From the NCBI GenBank assembly GCA_018340805.1, contig JACMZG010000008.1, forward strand, positions 28,743,369 to 28,807,368: DNA of 64,000 nucleotides. The letters run 5' to 3'. The notes beneath the pieces were generated by a model. The model saw nothing but the letters and a program-made list of their open reading frames with translations, did not search any database and had not been told where the DNA came from. The position numbers and the translations under genes are program-made. Below are positions 1 through 47,817 of this stretch, piece by piece. How positions within the stretch are numbered: position 1 is the stretch's first letter; each line of letters starts with the position of its first letter. The stretch is from Microvelia longipes. Taxonomy: Eukaryota > Arthropoda > Insecta > Hemiptera > Veliidae.

Positions 1-155
1 TGTTAGCGATGTCGTTAGTGTCAGTCATACTCATGGTATCTTCCCATGTCTCACTTCGCAATAATGAGTTAAATTTGTCCATATTTAATCTCTCAGTAAT
101 TTTTCTAGAGATTGGTTCTGACCTGCGCTCGTTTTCCTTAATATTTATCTTTGAT
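1..155 (-). mobile_element. Degraded non-LTR retrotransposon ORF2 piece, cut by the window edge
   Basis: On the minus strand one frame reads through about 50 codons. It contains residues such as SRKITERLNMDKFN and LLRSETWEDTM, which resemble the linker between endonuclease and reverse transcriptase in Jockey/CR1-type LINE ORF2 proteins. No catalytic motif is present, and the upstream frame is broken. The match is by eye, so the family is uncertain. Confidence 0.35.
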
Positions 156-768
156 ATTAGTATTATTTATACCGACCACCATGTCTTCTGTACCCATAAC
201 CCATGAGGTTTACTTAAAACACAAAATCACCTTTTTAAAATTACAAATATTAAAATTATTAAGAAAATTAAAAATTATTTCGAACAAGGTAGGGAATACA
301 TATTAATATTTTTGTAACATCTTCTAACAATGTTGCCAATAACTTAAATATAAAAAAATCTTGTATTAGAACTACAGAGGGCTCTTAAATATTGGTCAGT
401 TTCATCAGAATTGTTGACATTAGCTGGTGAATACTTTTTAGCTATTTTCTCCACTAATTTTTCATCTAATTTTCACCACTCACTACATCAGATTCTCTTA
501 TTTCAACCATTCTTTTTCTTGCTCCTGTGAAACCACTCCTCTGGTGATGTTATTGCATTAATAATGTGTATTAAGAAATAAATGGTGTGCTTGCTATGTT
601 ATTTTTATTGCTTTTATTTGTAACTAAAAATCACAAAATTATGTATAACCAAAGCCCCTAACAAAATGCACCCCTCCCCTAACGTGTGGTTTTGGTACAA
701 TAAAACATTGGCCAATGCTTGGCTTGGCTGCTGAGAGGAAATTGATTTAAATTACTTTATTTTTTCAG

Positions 769-37703
<36,935 letters not shown>

Positions 37704-37867
37704 TATTAAGAAAAGGGATAAATTGTATTTAATCTAGATCAAAGCAATTTGTCTCTGTTTTTAAATTTTAGTTCAATTATTTTTTATGCTATGCTAACTC
37801 AAAAAGATGGCATTTTTGGTTTGAAAACCTCAAAAATCGATTGAACGCTTTAATAGTTTTATTTTAA

Positions 37868-37920
37868 AATAAATTTTTAGTTAGATAAGTAAGTTTTTAC
37901 TAGTATACCCATTCAATAAA
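37868..37920 (+). promoter_or_regulatory. NCAPG: Candidate NCAPG polyadenylation signals
   Basis: AATAAA occurs at 37868-37873 and 37915-37920, 165 and 212 bases after the stop codon. The second lies about 30 bp before the 25-bp minisatellite. AATAAA is common by chance in sequence this AT-rich, so usage is inferred. Confidence 0.4.
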
Positions 37921-37948
37921 TTAAAAAAACATCACTTAAGTCAAACAT

Positions 37949-38420
37949 AGGATTAGAATTATTCAATCCTATTAGGATTAGAATTATTCAATCCTATTAG
38001 GATTAGAATTATTCAATCCTTTTAATTAGAATTATTCAATCCTATTAGGAATTAGAATTATTCAATCCTTTTAGGATTACAATCATTTAATGATTAGAAT
38101 TATTCAATCCTATTAGGATTAGAATTATTCAATCCTTTTATAATTAGAATTATTCAATCATATTAGGATTAGAATTATTCAATCCTATTAGGATTATAAT
38201 TATTCAATCCTATTAGGATTAGAATTATTCAATCCTATTAGGATTATAATTATTCAATCCTATTAGGATTAGAATTATTCAATCCTATTAGGATTATAAT
38301 TATTCAATCCTTTTATAATTATTATTTATAGGATTATAATTATTCAATCCTATTAGGGATCAATCCTATTAGGTTTATAATTATTCACTCCTATTAGGAT
38401 TAGAACTATTCAATCTTATT
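37949..38420. repeat. Minisatellite of about 25 bp, 19 copies
   Basis: Unit GATTAGAATTATTCAATCCT plus ATTAG. AATCCTATTAGGATT within it is a near-palindrome. Copies alternate between AGAATT and ATAATT, and a few are shortened near 38080 and 38330-38370. It starts about 28 bp after the last NCAPG AATAAA. Confidence 0.9.
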
Positions 38421-40199
38421 ACTAACAATATTTTATCATAAATTTAGTTTTTTAATTTAAAAAAAGTGAGTGATTTTTGAAGAATTACCTTGGATCTTTT
38501 TTTTTGTATCTTCATATGAATGCTGGCATATCTTTTTTTGTAATTCTCAATCAAATCTTTGATTTCCGTTATATCAATAAATTTAATGTACTTTTAACAA
38601 GTCCTGTAGTATATTATAATGGGAGAAATACTGAATTACTATAATGAACTTTTGAGTAAGTTCAAATTTTCACTGAAATGCAAACATTTTTTTTTTTTGC
38701 TTGCCTTTAATATTTTAAAGTTCAAACAAGTGTTTTTGAGGTTTCTTAATTCTTTGTATTTACTATCTATTAATTTTAAGGAATAATACTAAAACATGCA
38801 AACAACTCATTGGTAATTTAACTATTTTTAGCTAAAAATTCTTTTTTATTATTATAAAACCATTTTATTATTAAGTTTTTTAGTTACTTGTTTTGTGTTT
38901 TTTATACTTAAGCTATTATTTATATCTTATTTTAAACAACTTTTTTTTTTTAAATCCTCAATTAAGTTGATATATTTATGGAAGTGCTGACTAAAAAAAA
39001 TTACACAATACTTGAATTTGTTGAATTTTAAAAGATCCTTTTATTTTTATTGTACTTAAAAATGTGGATGTATTTAAATATTTTTTAAACAGCTTAATGT
39101 TATTCTTTCTTCATTGCAATGTGCTCTACTGCTGTGTTAATTGTAATATTTGTTAAACAGAACTCAATTGTTTATAGTGATAAATAAATATTTTTATCAC
39201 TTATTTGCGATGTAAAAAATTAAAACTCTGTAAGAAAGATAGCAGGTTTACAGGTCTATGGTCCAATTATCTATTGAATGCAGAAAAACGTTCTCTAAAA
39301 GTGATACTTTAACCTAAAATGTCCATTTTATGACATTAAATCATTTGGTACTAAAAATCACTAAGTTTGATTTCTTTAAGATTTGACCTTATGTGCGAAC
39401 AATTGAGAATCAGAACATTCTTAATACTAGGAAAAGAATAAAATGCCTCTGCAAAAATAATAGTTTATTATCAAATAAACTATTATTTGATAATGACTTT
39501 CCTATCAATGCCATCATCATCAGTACCTGTAAAAATAAGTTATAAAAAAATTAAAACAAATTACATCAGATACTAAAAAAAAATACTATTGAAATGTAAA
39601 GAAATTAAAACCATAAGAGCGATGTATAAATATATCATAATAATATTTTTTTTTAAATTTATTTTTTTAGTTACACTGCATTCTATCACATCATAGATGC
39701 TATAAGTAACAGAGATGATAGGGTTGTTGTGGCTTGTTTGTCTTGACGGAGAGGCTACCCATTGGTAGAACTCCTTGGCGGGATTGGTTTCATAATAATA
39801 AAAATTGAGAATTAATAACCATCTAAATAAAGATGAAAGTTAAAAATGCATAATAATATTTTCTGTTTTGAGATGATAACAGCTTTGTGAGTTGAGCAAG
39901 ACTGTGGTGGAGGGGGTGGCGTTTTTAGATGTGTAAGCTAAAATGGCGAGCTACTTATTATTTATTATTAAGTGAGGTAGAGTGGACCCCATTTAAACTG
40001 TGACCAGAGGTACAGTCTCCTCAAGTAGTTTATGTGAGACAATGTACAGTATCTTTTTAACCAGTGATCCATTGGTAGAGTCAAATTTGGTTAAAGTGCT
40101 GGTACCAAAGTCAGAGAACTTTTTAATAGCTAGGGCCTCAGCTTGGGTTCTTTTAGTTTTAAGATTTGTCCCAGTGGTGCAGGTGAATCATAGACTACA
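38421..40199. other. Intergenic, AT-rich
   Basis: Holds a hairpin at 39456-39487 (arms AATAATAGTTTATT) and a repeat E fragment near 39511-39530. On the minus strand 39985-40200 keeps an open stretch (KTKRTQAEALAIKKFSDFGT) that looks once-coding but that I cannot name. Otherwise nothing is recognised. Confidence 0.5.
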
Positions 40200-41260
40200 C
40201 CTTTGTCTATAGATTTAGTAATGGATGCAATGGTTTCTGGGCCCACAGAAGAGGGCTCATTTCCTTTAATTCCCTTACGGTCAGGCAATTATTGAATTTT
40301 TATATAATTGGAATTGAAAGAAAGCAGTCTCTCCACAATAACTTGTTATATTAAACAAAGCCGTCATTCGGTCTTACAGGCCATCACCAGTGTCTGAAAC
40401 AACAAAAGTATAATGACTAAGAGGAAAAGGAAAGAAGAATAAAACGAAAAAGTCAGTGAATAAATAAATAGGAGATGAATTACCGGTGAAAAGAGAAGGA
40501 AGTTAGACAGTCATTTGTCAGGAAACTCTATATTATAATAGGACAGAGTCCTGTAGTTGACTGAAGGTATCCTAGGTGCATTGGCTAGAGTCTCTTGCAG
40601 TAGAAAGACAGCCCCACTCTCTCCTCGGACATTAAGGGCCTTATCACCATGCTCTTTAATATTCCTATGTATTTCAGCATTTTTGAGGTAGTTTGTATGT
40701 TTCCCTTTTATATAATTATTGAGGGACTGGCTCAGAAGGTTTAAAGCACTCCCAGTCAAGCTTAGAGTTAACTTAGTATGACCAAAAAGCTTTAATATCA
40801 GCTTGGCTCTCAGTAAAAATGTTAATATAGTGGTCTGATTAGAATTATTTTTAATATTTTCATAGGAAATATATAGAGGCATTATATTTATATATATTAG
40901 GCATTATGTTTTCCTTGAAGAAATGAGGTTTTGAGATTGATGTTTCCCTCATACATGCCACAGTCCATCTTGGATCCATTTGTATACCTTAAGTGCCACC
41001 TGAAGATTGAAGTGGGTTCCCATGAAAACTATCATGACTGATTAAAAGGCCTTTCATAAGAGTTTTGAGTTGTCAAGTTATCAGAGTTCATATTGAGAAT
41101 GGGACTAATGAATCACATTCACTATTAATATTGAACCACCTCTAATAATAGGAGTCTGGGTCTTCCATTTCCCAATGTTCACTCACTCTCAACAAAATCA
41201 TGAGATGGAAAGCTCAGCATGACTTCTAGAGGAATAGTCCGTGTTTTCTTTATTATACTA
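40200..41260 (-). pseudogene. Old LINE copy, RNase H region
   Basis: The minus strand matches the RNase H part of the LINE at 33992-37237 in order: a DGSK-like region near 40970, SQADIKAF-like near 40790-40815, a KGIKGNE block near 40290, then GPETIASITKS near 40230. Stops and frameshifts are frequent and part of the WVPGH region is deleted. A repeat E piece (about 40320-40510) interrupts it. The 123-residue ORF at 40511-40882 is part of this remnant, not a gene. Confidence 0.6.
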
Positions 41261-44200
41261 AGTGTAGCTTTTATTTATTTTCATGTTATTTGTATTACGC
41301 TTTTGTGTTCTAATTTTTTTTGTTGATCCATGTTACATAATTTTTTTGCATTTTTGATGTAATTTGTATTTAATTTTTTGATAATTTATAGGATTTTTGA
41401 TGGCCATTATGTTAGGCTGAATGTGCTCTATTCTTAGTTTCCTGACTTCATTCAAAACAAGATATTTGTCATAAATGACCTGAAAACCACCTCTATCTTT
41501 ACAACCAATTTATTTTGCACTGTAAGTCTTTCAATTGAGTTCTTTTTTATTTGTTGTGGATTAAATTTATTTTTAAAAAACGTAATAATAAACTAAATAT
41601 TTTAATAGTTATAATGTGATTTTACCTTACCTCTGTAATTGAAAAAATGATTTTGTTTCTATTTTTTTATTATCAAAAGAAGTTATTACACATTTGAATT
41701 TTAATTCCTGAACTATTATTTTCCTTCTTAATATTATTTGTAAGTTAAAGGAAAATCAATTTATTGTTCTTAGTTCACAAGAAGCTTTCAAATTGATTTT
41801 CATAAGTAATATTACTAAATAGAGCATTTGATTACTATCTTGATAATTATTATCCTTATAATAATTATGAAATCTTTAAAATCATAGTAAATATAAAGAT
41901 ATATTAGAAACTATACAGAAAGAACGAAGGCAAATTAAAAAATGTCCTCTTGGGAGCTTGGCTATGATGACCAGAATTCAAAGTAGGAGTATATGCAATC
42001 CCTTCATTGAGTCTGACTTTTTTAAGTATAACCTGATACCTGGTATAACTCCTTTTAACACTCATAATTACCCTAGTCCTGTTATGGTGTAAAAATGAAG
42101 AATCTATATCTGTCAACAAAACTACTTTTGAGTTCTAATTTTAAATATTTTTTACTTCAAATCTAATTTTTTATATTTTTGTTGATTTTCACTTTAAAGT
42201 TTATCTATATTCAAATTTAAAGTTTCAATTAACACCAGAAGTGCCTTAGAATTTCAATAAGTCAGTGTAGCTCTTAAATCAATAACAATATTGGATAAAG
42301 TCGTATAGTTTTAAAGGATGAGTAAACTCAATACAAGATTTTTAGTTAAAATAAGTTTATTTTCAAGCCCTTGATAGAATTCCAGTAAAGAATGGAACAC
42401 CACTAACTTAACGCATAATTTGGGGGGGGGGGGGACTAAGCCCCATGAATAAAAATGTTAAATTCGGGTTGAAAAGGGAATTCATAAATATATGTAACTA
42501 TAAAATCAGAAGGATTTATTGATTAGAATGTGCAAATATAAATTTAAAAAATTGAGGGTATGAGGCACCATGGAACTTTTCCTCACCATATCTGATTTGC
42601 TTCGTTCATCCTCACAATAAAAAATTACCTAATTTTACACTAATCCTCAGATAATTATAATAATTGCGGTCCCATACAGGTACTGTACTCATTCAATCCA
42701 TGAACAACCTGTATATTCTAGCTGTATTGAAATGAAACTCTATAATTTTATTGTATTATACAGATTGGACAAAAGGTCCACCCTCTCTTCAATTTTGAAT
42801 TGTTAAGACATGAATAATGAAACTTATATGTAATTTTTTTAATGTAAAGAGGACTTCTTTTTGTGGCATAGTTAACTTTGGGTGTTTCATGCGACACCGG
42901 ATTTTGATACAAAATAAAGAACGGTTACTTGAAAGGTAAACTTTTATTGATATTTTTGGGTTCTAGGGATGAATATTAGACATTTTGCCCCAGGTTTTTA
43001 GACAAAAATATTTTTGTCTAAAACCACTATTTTGGTGGAAATGAGAGCCCAAATTGTAAAAATTGGACATTTTAACTCAAAATTGAAGCTTAAGTATTGA
43101 CATCGAACAAAATTAGGCAAAAGTAAAAATGCCTATTTTTGGCTTTAGAATTTAAACAATGAGTTTATTACCTTACAGTCATTTTAAGGTATTTATAGTC
43201 AGTAATTCTGCTAGATTTAGGGAAAATAATAACCCTGATTTTTTTTTAAATTGTAAATCTAATAAAAGATTTGTGTTCTTTGGATATTCATCACAAAGTA
43301 AGGATCATGGCGGACATCTTGCTGTGCAGCACTAATTATATTAGTATATATCCCTCTATGCTGTGCAGCAGCTTTATTTAAAAAAGTACTGAATGTTTTG
43401 AATTAATGCCAGTGACTGCTATTCTTTGTGGAGGCACTACGCTGCTTCAAGATTATGGGCCTAGAAACCCACCTTCTTTAAATAATTCACCAAATGTATA
43501 CAAAACTAGAAAGAAAAGTGAAACTAAGCACCAAACACAAGGTTATATTATATAAGATCAAACTAAGATATATATGATTCCAAAAAAATACTCCGTGCAC
43601 ACAAGTCTTACGTAAAAAGTTATTTTATCATAGTTTACACCAAGTCTATTCATTCGCTGTTTACATTAAACATAAGATATATAAGATAGGCATTAAGTAC
43701 TATCTCTGAGCAGCTTGTTATACTTCTTGTTCTAGAATTACTTCTAACATAATATACTTGATATAAGTAACATGGTGTTGTAATGCTTTAACACATTAAT
43801 ATAAATAAAAATGATGAAACATTGCAGCATTTATAAAATAAAATAGGATAAGGAATGGGTATTAAACAACTCATTTTTATCACAGACATATGTGGATTTA
43901 ATTTTTTTCTTCATCAGAAATACACAAAGTATAATATTTTTTATTTCTTTAAACAAGTCTTACTAGGGAACCAACAAAGGGGTAAAAAGGGGGTCTGCTT
44001 CTTAGTTTTATTTTCAAATTTTTTTTAAAGAATATGTTGTAATATGTTTAATGCTTAAGTAAGAAAAGAACAGAGAGGAAAAATTTCAATTTAGTTTTGA
44101 AAATAAATGAACATTAAGAACATTTAATTTCCTGAACATTTAGAACTTAAAGACTAATAAGAAATACTAGAATTTCTTGACATTAAATAGAGCTTTAAGT

Positions 44201-46800
44201 AAATTGGTATTAGAGCTAAAAAATATACAAGTATTTTTTTTTTATTATTATTGTTAAATAAGGTCAGTGAAGTACTTATTAAAAAAAGCAGATAAGTGCA
44301 ATTTTATGGTTTTGGTAATATAAATAAATGATACAATCCATTTCTTTATACTTATATTACAAACTCTTCTTCACAGTGACTTAAAATTTATTACAGAAAA
44401 TATTTTGGGACCATCATTCTGTTCTTTTCTTTTAGTATAGATTACAATGCAATATTCATCAAGATGTTTATCCCTAGTTAACATTACATAAAGCCCCTAC
44501 TTTTACTTCCTTCAAAAAACAAATGTTCTAAGTCAACACCTGTTCACAGCTAAGGTTAGGCTCGAGACAGCTTAGTAGAGATAGGTTGGTAATATAACTC
44601 AAAACAGGTTTAATTCTTAATTGATCAACCTTCATTCTAGGGCGTATTCCAGAGGAATATTTTCTGTCCCGACAATGTATTTTAACCTATGAAGCTGCAT
44701 TGATTAATATATGGTAATAAATAGCCTAAGAAATGTCTTAAACTGAAATAAACTGATTACTTGGATAAATATACCGATTTGTTTAGTTAACATGATCACA
44801 ACTGTCTTCCATTTAAAAGCTCAAAAAACCAACATATACAATTCTAGAAGATATTTTTTATCATAGATCAAGATCGTCATATTATACAACCAACCTGATA
44901 ACATTTTTTATAATTTAAATTGCCTGAGTACCATTTTTTATTATTCTTTTTAATAATAACAAAAAGCATAAAAAAATGTAAAAGAAAATATAATAAAATT
45001 AAATTAAAAGAAAGTATAATACAAAAGATTTTGATTTTAAAACTAATTTGCAAAGATTATATTTTTAAAGTACAGCATTTTTTCCTTTTATAATATGTAA
45101 TAAAAAATAACAGCTATAGGAAGTCAGTCCTTCATTTATATTTAACATATATATAATACACTCTTTTTACTAATTAAACAAAAAAAAAATCAAATCGACA
45201 ATAAAATTGAAATGAACAAAAAATGTATGTATTCAAAATTTGAATACAAGAACGCATGTTAGAAAATGTCTCACTTAGTGATTGAAGCATAAAACTGATT
45301 GAAAATCAGAGGTAATAAAATGATTTATTTAATTTGGCTTTTATAGCCACTAAGAGCTTCAAGAGATTTTAAAATTATATGGTTGGGGAAAAATTAATGA
45401 ACCAATAGAATAAATAAAAAAGCATGTAAAATAGCACTGGATCAAAAGTCTTAATAGATTAGATAAAATGAATAGAGCACGTCACAACACAAATGTAATT
45501 AGCAAACGAAATTTCAAAAGCAGTATAAAACACAATTCATGTTTTATCTGAAGAAAATTATGTAACTGTACTGTAAGAAACCTTTCCGCATAAGAAATTT
45601 TAAAGGTTTATTTCAAGATTTATTATTTTTACAATAATATATCATTATTAACACAATTTGGGGACTATATTTTTAAACCTTTTCAAATTGTTACGTTTGT
45701 ATGCTCACTTTAAAAAGCAAAAGCCAACATTTTGACACTTTAGTTACCGGTAGTAACTAAAAATTTATAAATATTTATTTTTACATTTTTGGCAACTAAT
45801 AAAACGTTTATTAACTTCAAACTACAAATTCCGTCTTTTCCACAAGAATATCTATATTTAAATAGCAGAGCCGGCTTTCGGCTTTCGCCATCAACTGTGC
45901 CGGAAAGGTGAGTCTTTATATGTTGTCCAAAATCTCCGTTAAGGGCTTGGAGCAGACTTTATTAACTGTGTGTGCTGAATTTAGTGAACAGTTACTTAGT
46001 TTAGCTCTACTCCAGATACCTGTGATGCTAGACACCTTAAGAAAAATTATCATAGCCATAGCATAGTAAAATATATTAAAAAATTAAAGCAAATTAAAAG
46101 AAATAATTATAATATTAAATATATTTTTTGATGGTTTATTTTATATACTGTTTTTATTTACTGTTTAATAATAAACCTTTTTACAGTAATAAGAACTGTA
46201 AAAAGATGGATTTATTTTATGAAAAAAATGAAACAAATTATGACTTATATATATGCCATTGTTTTGAGGCACGTAAATGAAATGTGCACAGATCTATACA
46301 CTAATAATAATGATTTTTCACAAAAATATATATAAGGAAAAATAAATCTGCAGGAAAGACATTCTACTCCATAATTCAAAACAGCATTTCTGTAAATACA
46401 TAAATTCAAAAGAATATTACTATAAAATAAGATAAAACTTTAACATTTAATATACTACTATAAAATATACCAAAAAGAAGTAAAATAAAAAATAATCACT
46501 CAAAAATTTCTACTATTCAAACCTTTCTAAATTCTATGAAGTTTTTTGAGGAATTTCAATATTTTTTGTATAACGTATTATCTATTAAAGAATAAATAGT
46601 AAAGAACACCCAGGGTTGCAGGGAAACTTAAGATAATGAATTTAATTAATGTCTCACAGCTTCCGATGAAGACACATGAGAGTAAGTCTCAATAATTATG
46701 TGTTAAAGTAACCCTAAACAACTATGTGTTTAAGTTACCCTAAACAACTATGTGTTAAAGTTACCATAAACAACTATCTTCATAAATAAAAAATATTTAA
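41261..46800. other. Intergenic between the converging genes
   Basis: AT-rich, with a repeat E fragment at 41397-41430, a run of 13 G at 42422-42434, a repeat B start at 42558-42660, and a GC-richer patch with a GTGAGT donor-like site at 45865-45930. I recognise no gene here. Confidence 0.5.
42558..42660 (+). repeat. Interspersed repeat B, 5' fragment
   Basis: GGTATGAGGCACCATGGAAC through TTGCTTCGTTCATCCTCACA matches the start of the copy at 19893. Confidence 0.5.
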
Positions 46801-46819
46801 AAATGTTGGGTGTAAGTGT

Positions 46820-46911
46820 CAGTAAAGAGAGAATCAGATATGGGAATTTGCTTGTCCATATTAACCCTAATATAGACAAGCAAATTCCCATTTCTCATTC
46901 TCTCTTTACTG
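46820..46911. ncRNA. 43-bp hairpin, miRNA- or siRNA-precursor-like
   Basis: The left arm 46820-46862 and right arm 46869-46911 are inverted copies with about three mismatches, around a six-base loop AACCCT. The best-paired stretch is GGGAATTTGCTTGTC. On the minus strand it lies about 800 bp beyond the CCDC6 stop, so it could be in that 3' UTR or just after it. It may equally be a small foldback repeat; the stem is longer than a usual miRNA stem and closer to perfect. Confidence 0.45.
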
Positions 46912-46948
46912 AGATATTATCTCAATAAATAAAAATATAAAAATATCT

Positions 46949-46980
46949 CTATTTTACTGGATACCCACCCAGTAAAATAG
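46949..46980. repeat. Perfect 12-bp hairpin
   Basis: CTATTTTACTGG and its complement around ATACCCAC. It lies 38 bp from the larger hairpin at 46820-46911. Confidence 0.65.
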
Positions 46981-47100
46981 AAAATACTGAAGTGATTCTC
47001 AACTAGGAGCTGAGAAAAAAAATATACCTTAGTTGACAATTATAATAAATATTGAAGAAAATTAAACAGTAAGGTTTAAAATTGCTCTTAAATTTCTATA

Positions 47101-47106
47101 TTTATT
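47101..47106 (-). promoter_or_regulatory. CCDC6: Candidate CCDC6 polyadenylation signal
   Basis: AATAAA on the minus strand, about 600 bases after the stop codon. Other AATAAA words lie further on, so this one is only a possibility. Confidence 0.25.
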
Positions 47107-47587
47107 ATTTTTCTTCTTTTTTTAAACAGGGGACTAAATGGCCTGTTCAGCTTACTTGGAGTCCAGACCCTTCTCTTGGCTTCTTTGGTATCACATTGAT
47201 AATGTCTTATGATTATGCCCCAAGGCTGTCCACAAGGTGAACGGTGTGTAGCGAAATTGAGTGTCCGAAGCAGTACAAAGAGTTTATAAAAATATTTTAG
47301 GGGCCTAATAAGTAATAGAGATGGAGGGGAGACTGCATTAGAGTGTCTTACTATTTGACTGGAATCATTTAGTTTTAGAAAATTCAATAAATAATGGATT
47401 TTTAATCTTTTAATACTGCAATAGCCAAATGCTAATATGAGGTTAAGTATTAACATAATAATTAAAAAAAAGAAGAGACATTAGATTTATCCATAATAAG
47501 ATATCTAAAGCCACATTAGTTACCCATACAATTTCTTTTAAATTCTAAAAACTAACTTCTCTTTTTCTCTTTGTGTATATATAAAAT

Positions 47588-47589
47588 AA

Positions 47590-47660
<71 letters not shown>

Positions 47661-47683
47661 ATATATATAATATATATATAAAC
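47588..47683. repeat. (AT)n microsatellite in the CCDC6 3' UTR
   Basis: AT units with several TTA/TAA interruptions, beginning about 20 bases after the CCDC6 stop codon on the minus strand. Confidence 0.9.
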
Positions 47684-47700
47684 TTGAGACTACTGCTTAC

Positions 47701-47817
47701 CTAAGATTTACTGGTATCCATCGGAGAAGCAGGAGATGGGGGAGCACCTCCACCTGAGTAAGAAGGAGGTATCGCTGGCTTTATAAACCTTTCTGATGTT
47801 CTCTGTGAAACTCGACC
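47701..47817 (-). CDS. CCDC6: CCDC6 exon 9 (stop codon)
   Basis: [20 protein letters not shown], then a Gly/Pro/Ser stretch ending SPMDTSKS and TAG at 47701-47703. The human equivalent is the PxxP-rich tail near RRSNSPDKFKRPTPPPSP. Confidence 0.88.
   Translation of the reverse strand, partial: GRVSQRTSERFIKPAIPPSYSGGGAPPSPASPMDTSKS

Noticed and set aside
9..206. 65-residue + strand ORF as an early NCAPG exon
   Set aside because: It has no splice signals or similarity to CAP-G. The opposite strand reads as LINE protein instead.
47088..47456. 122-residue minus-strand ORF beyond CCDC6
   Set aside because: No domain is recognisable. It lies in the probable 3' UTR and is likely chance.
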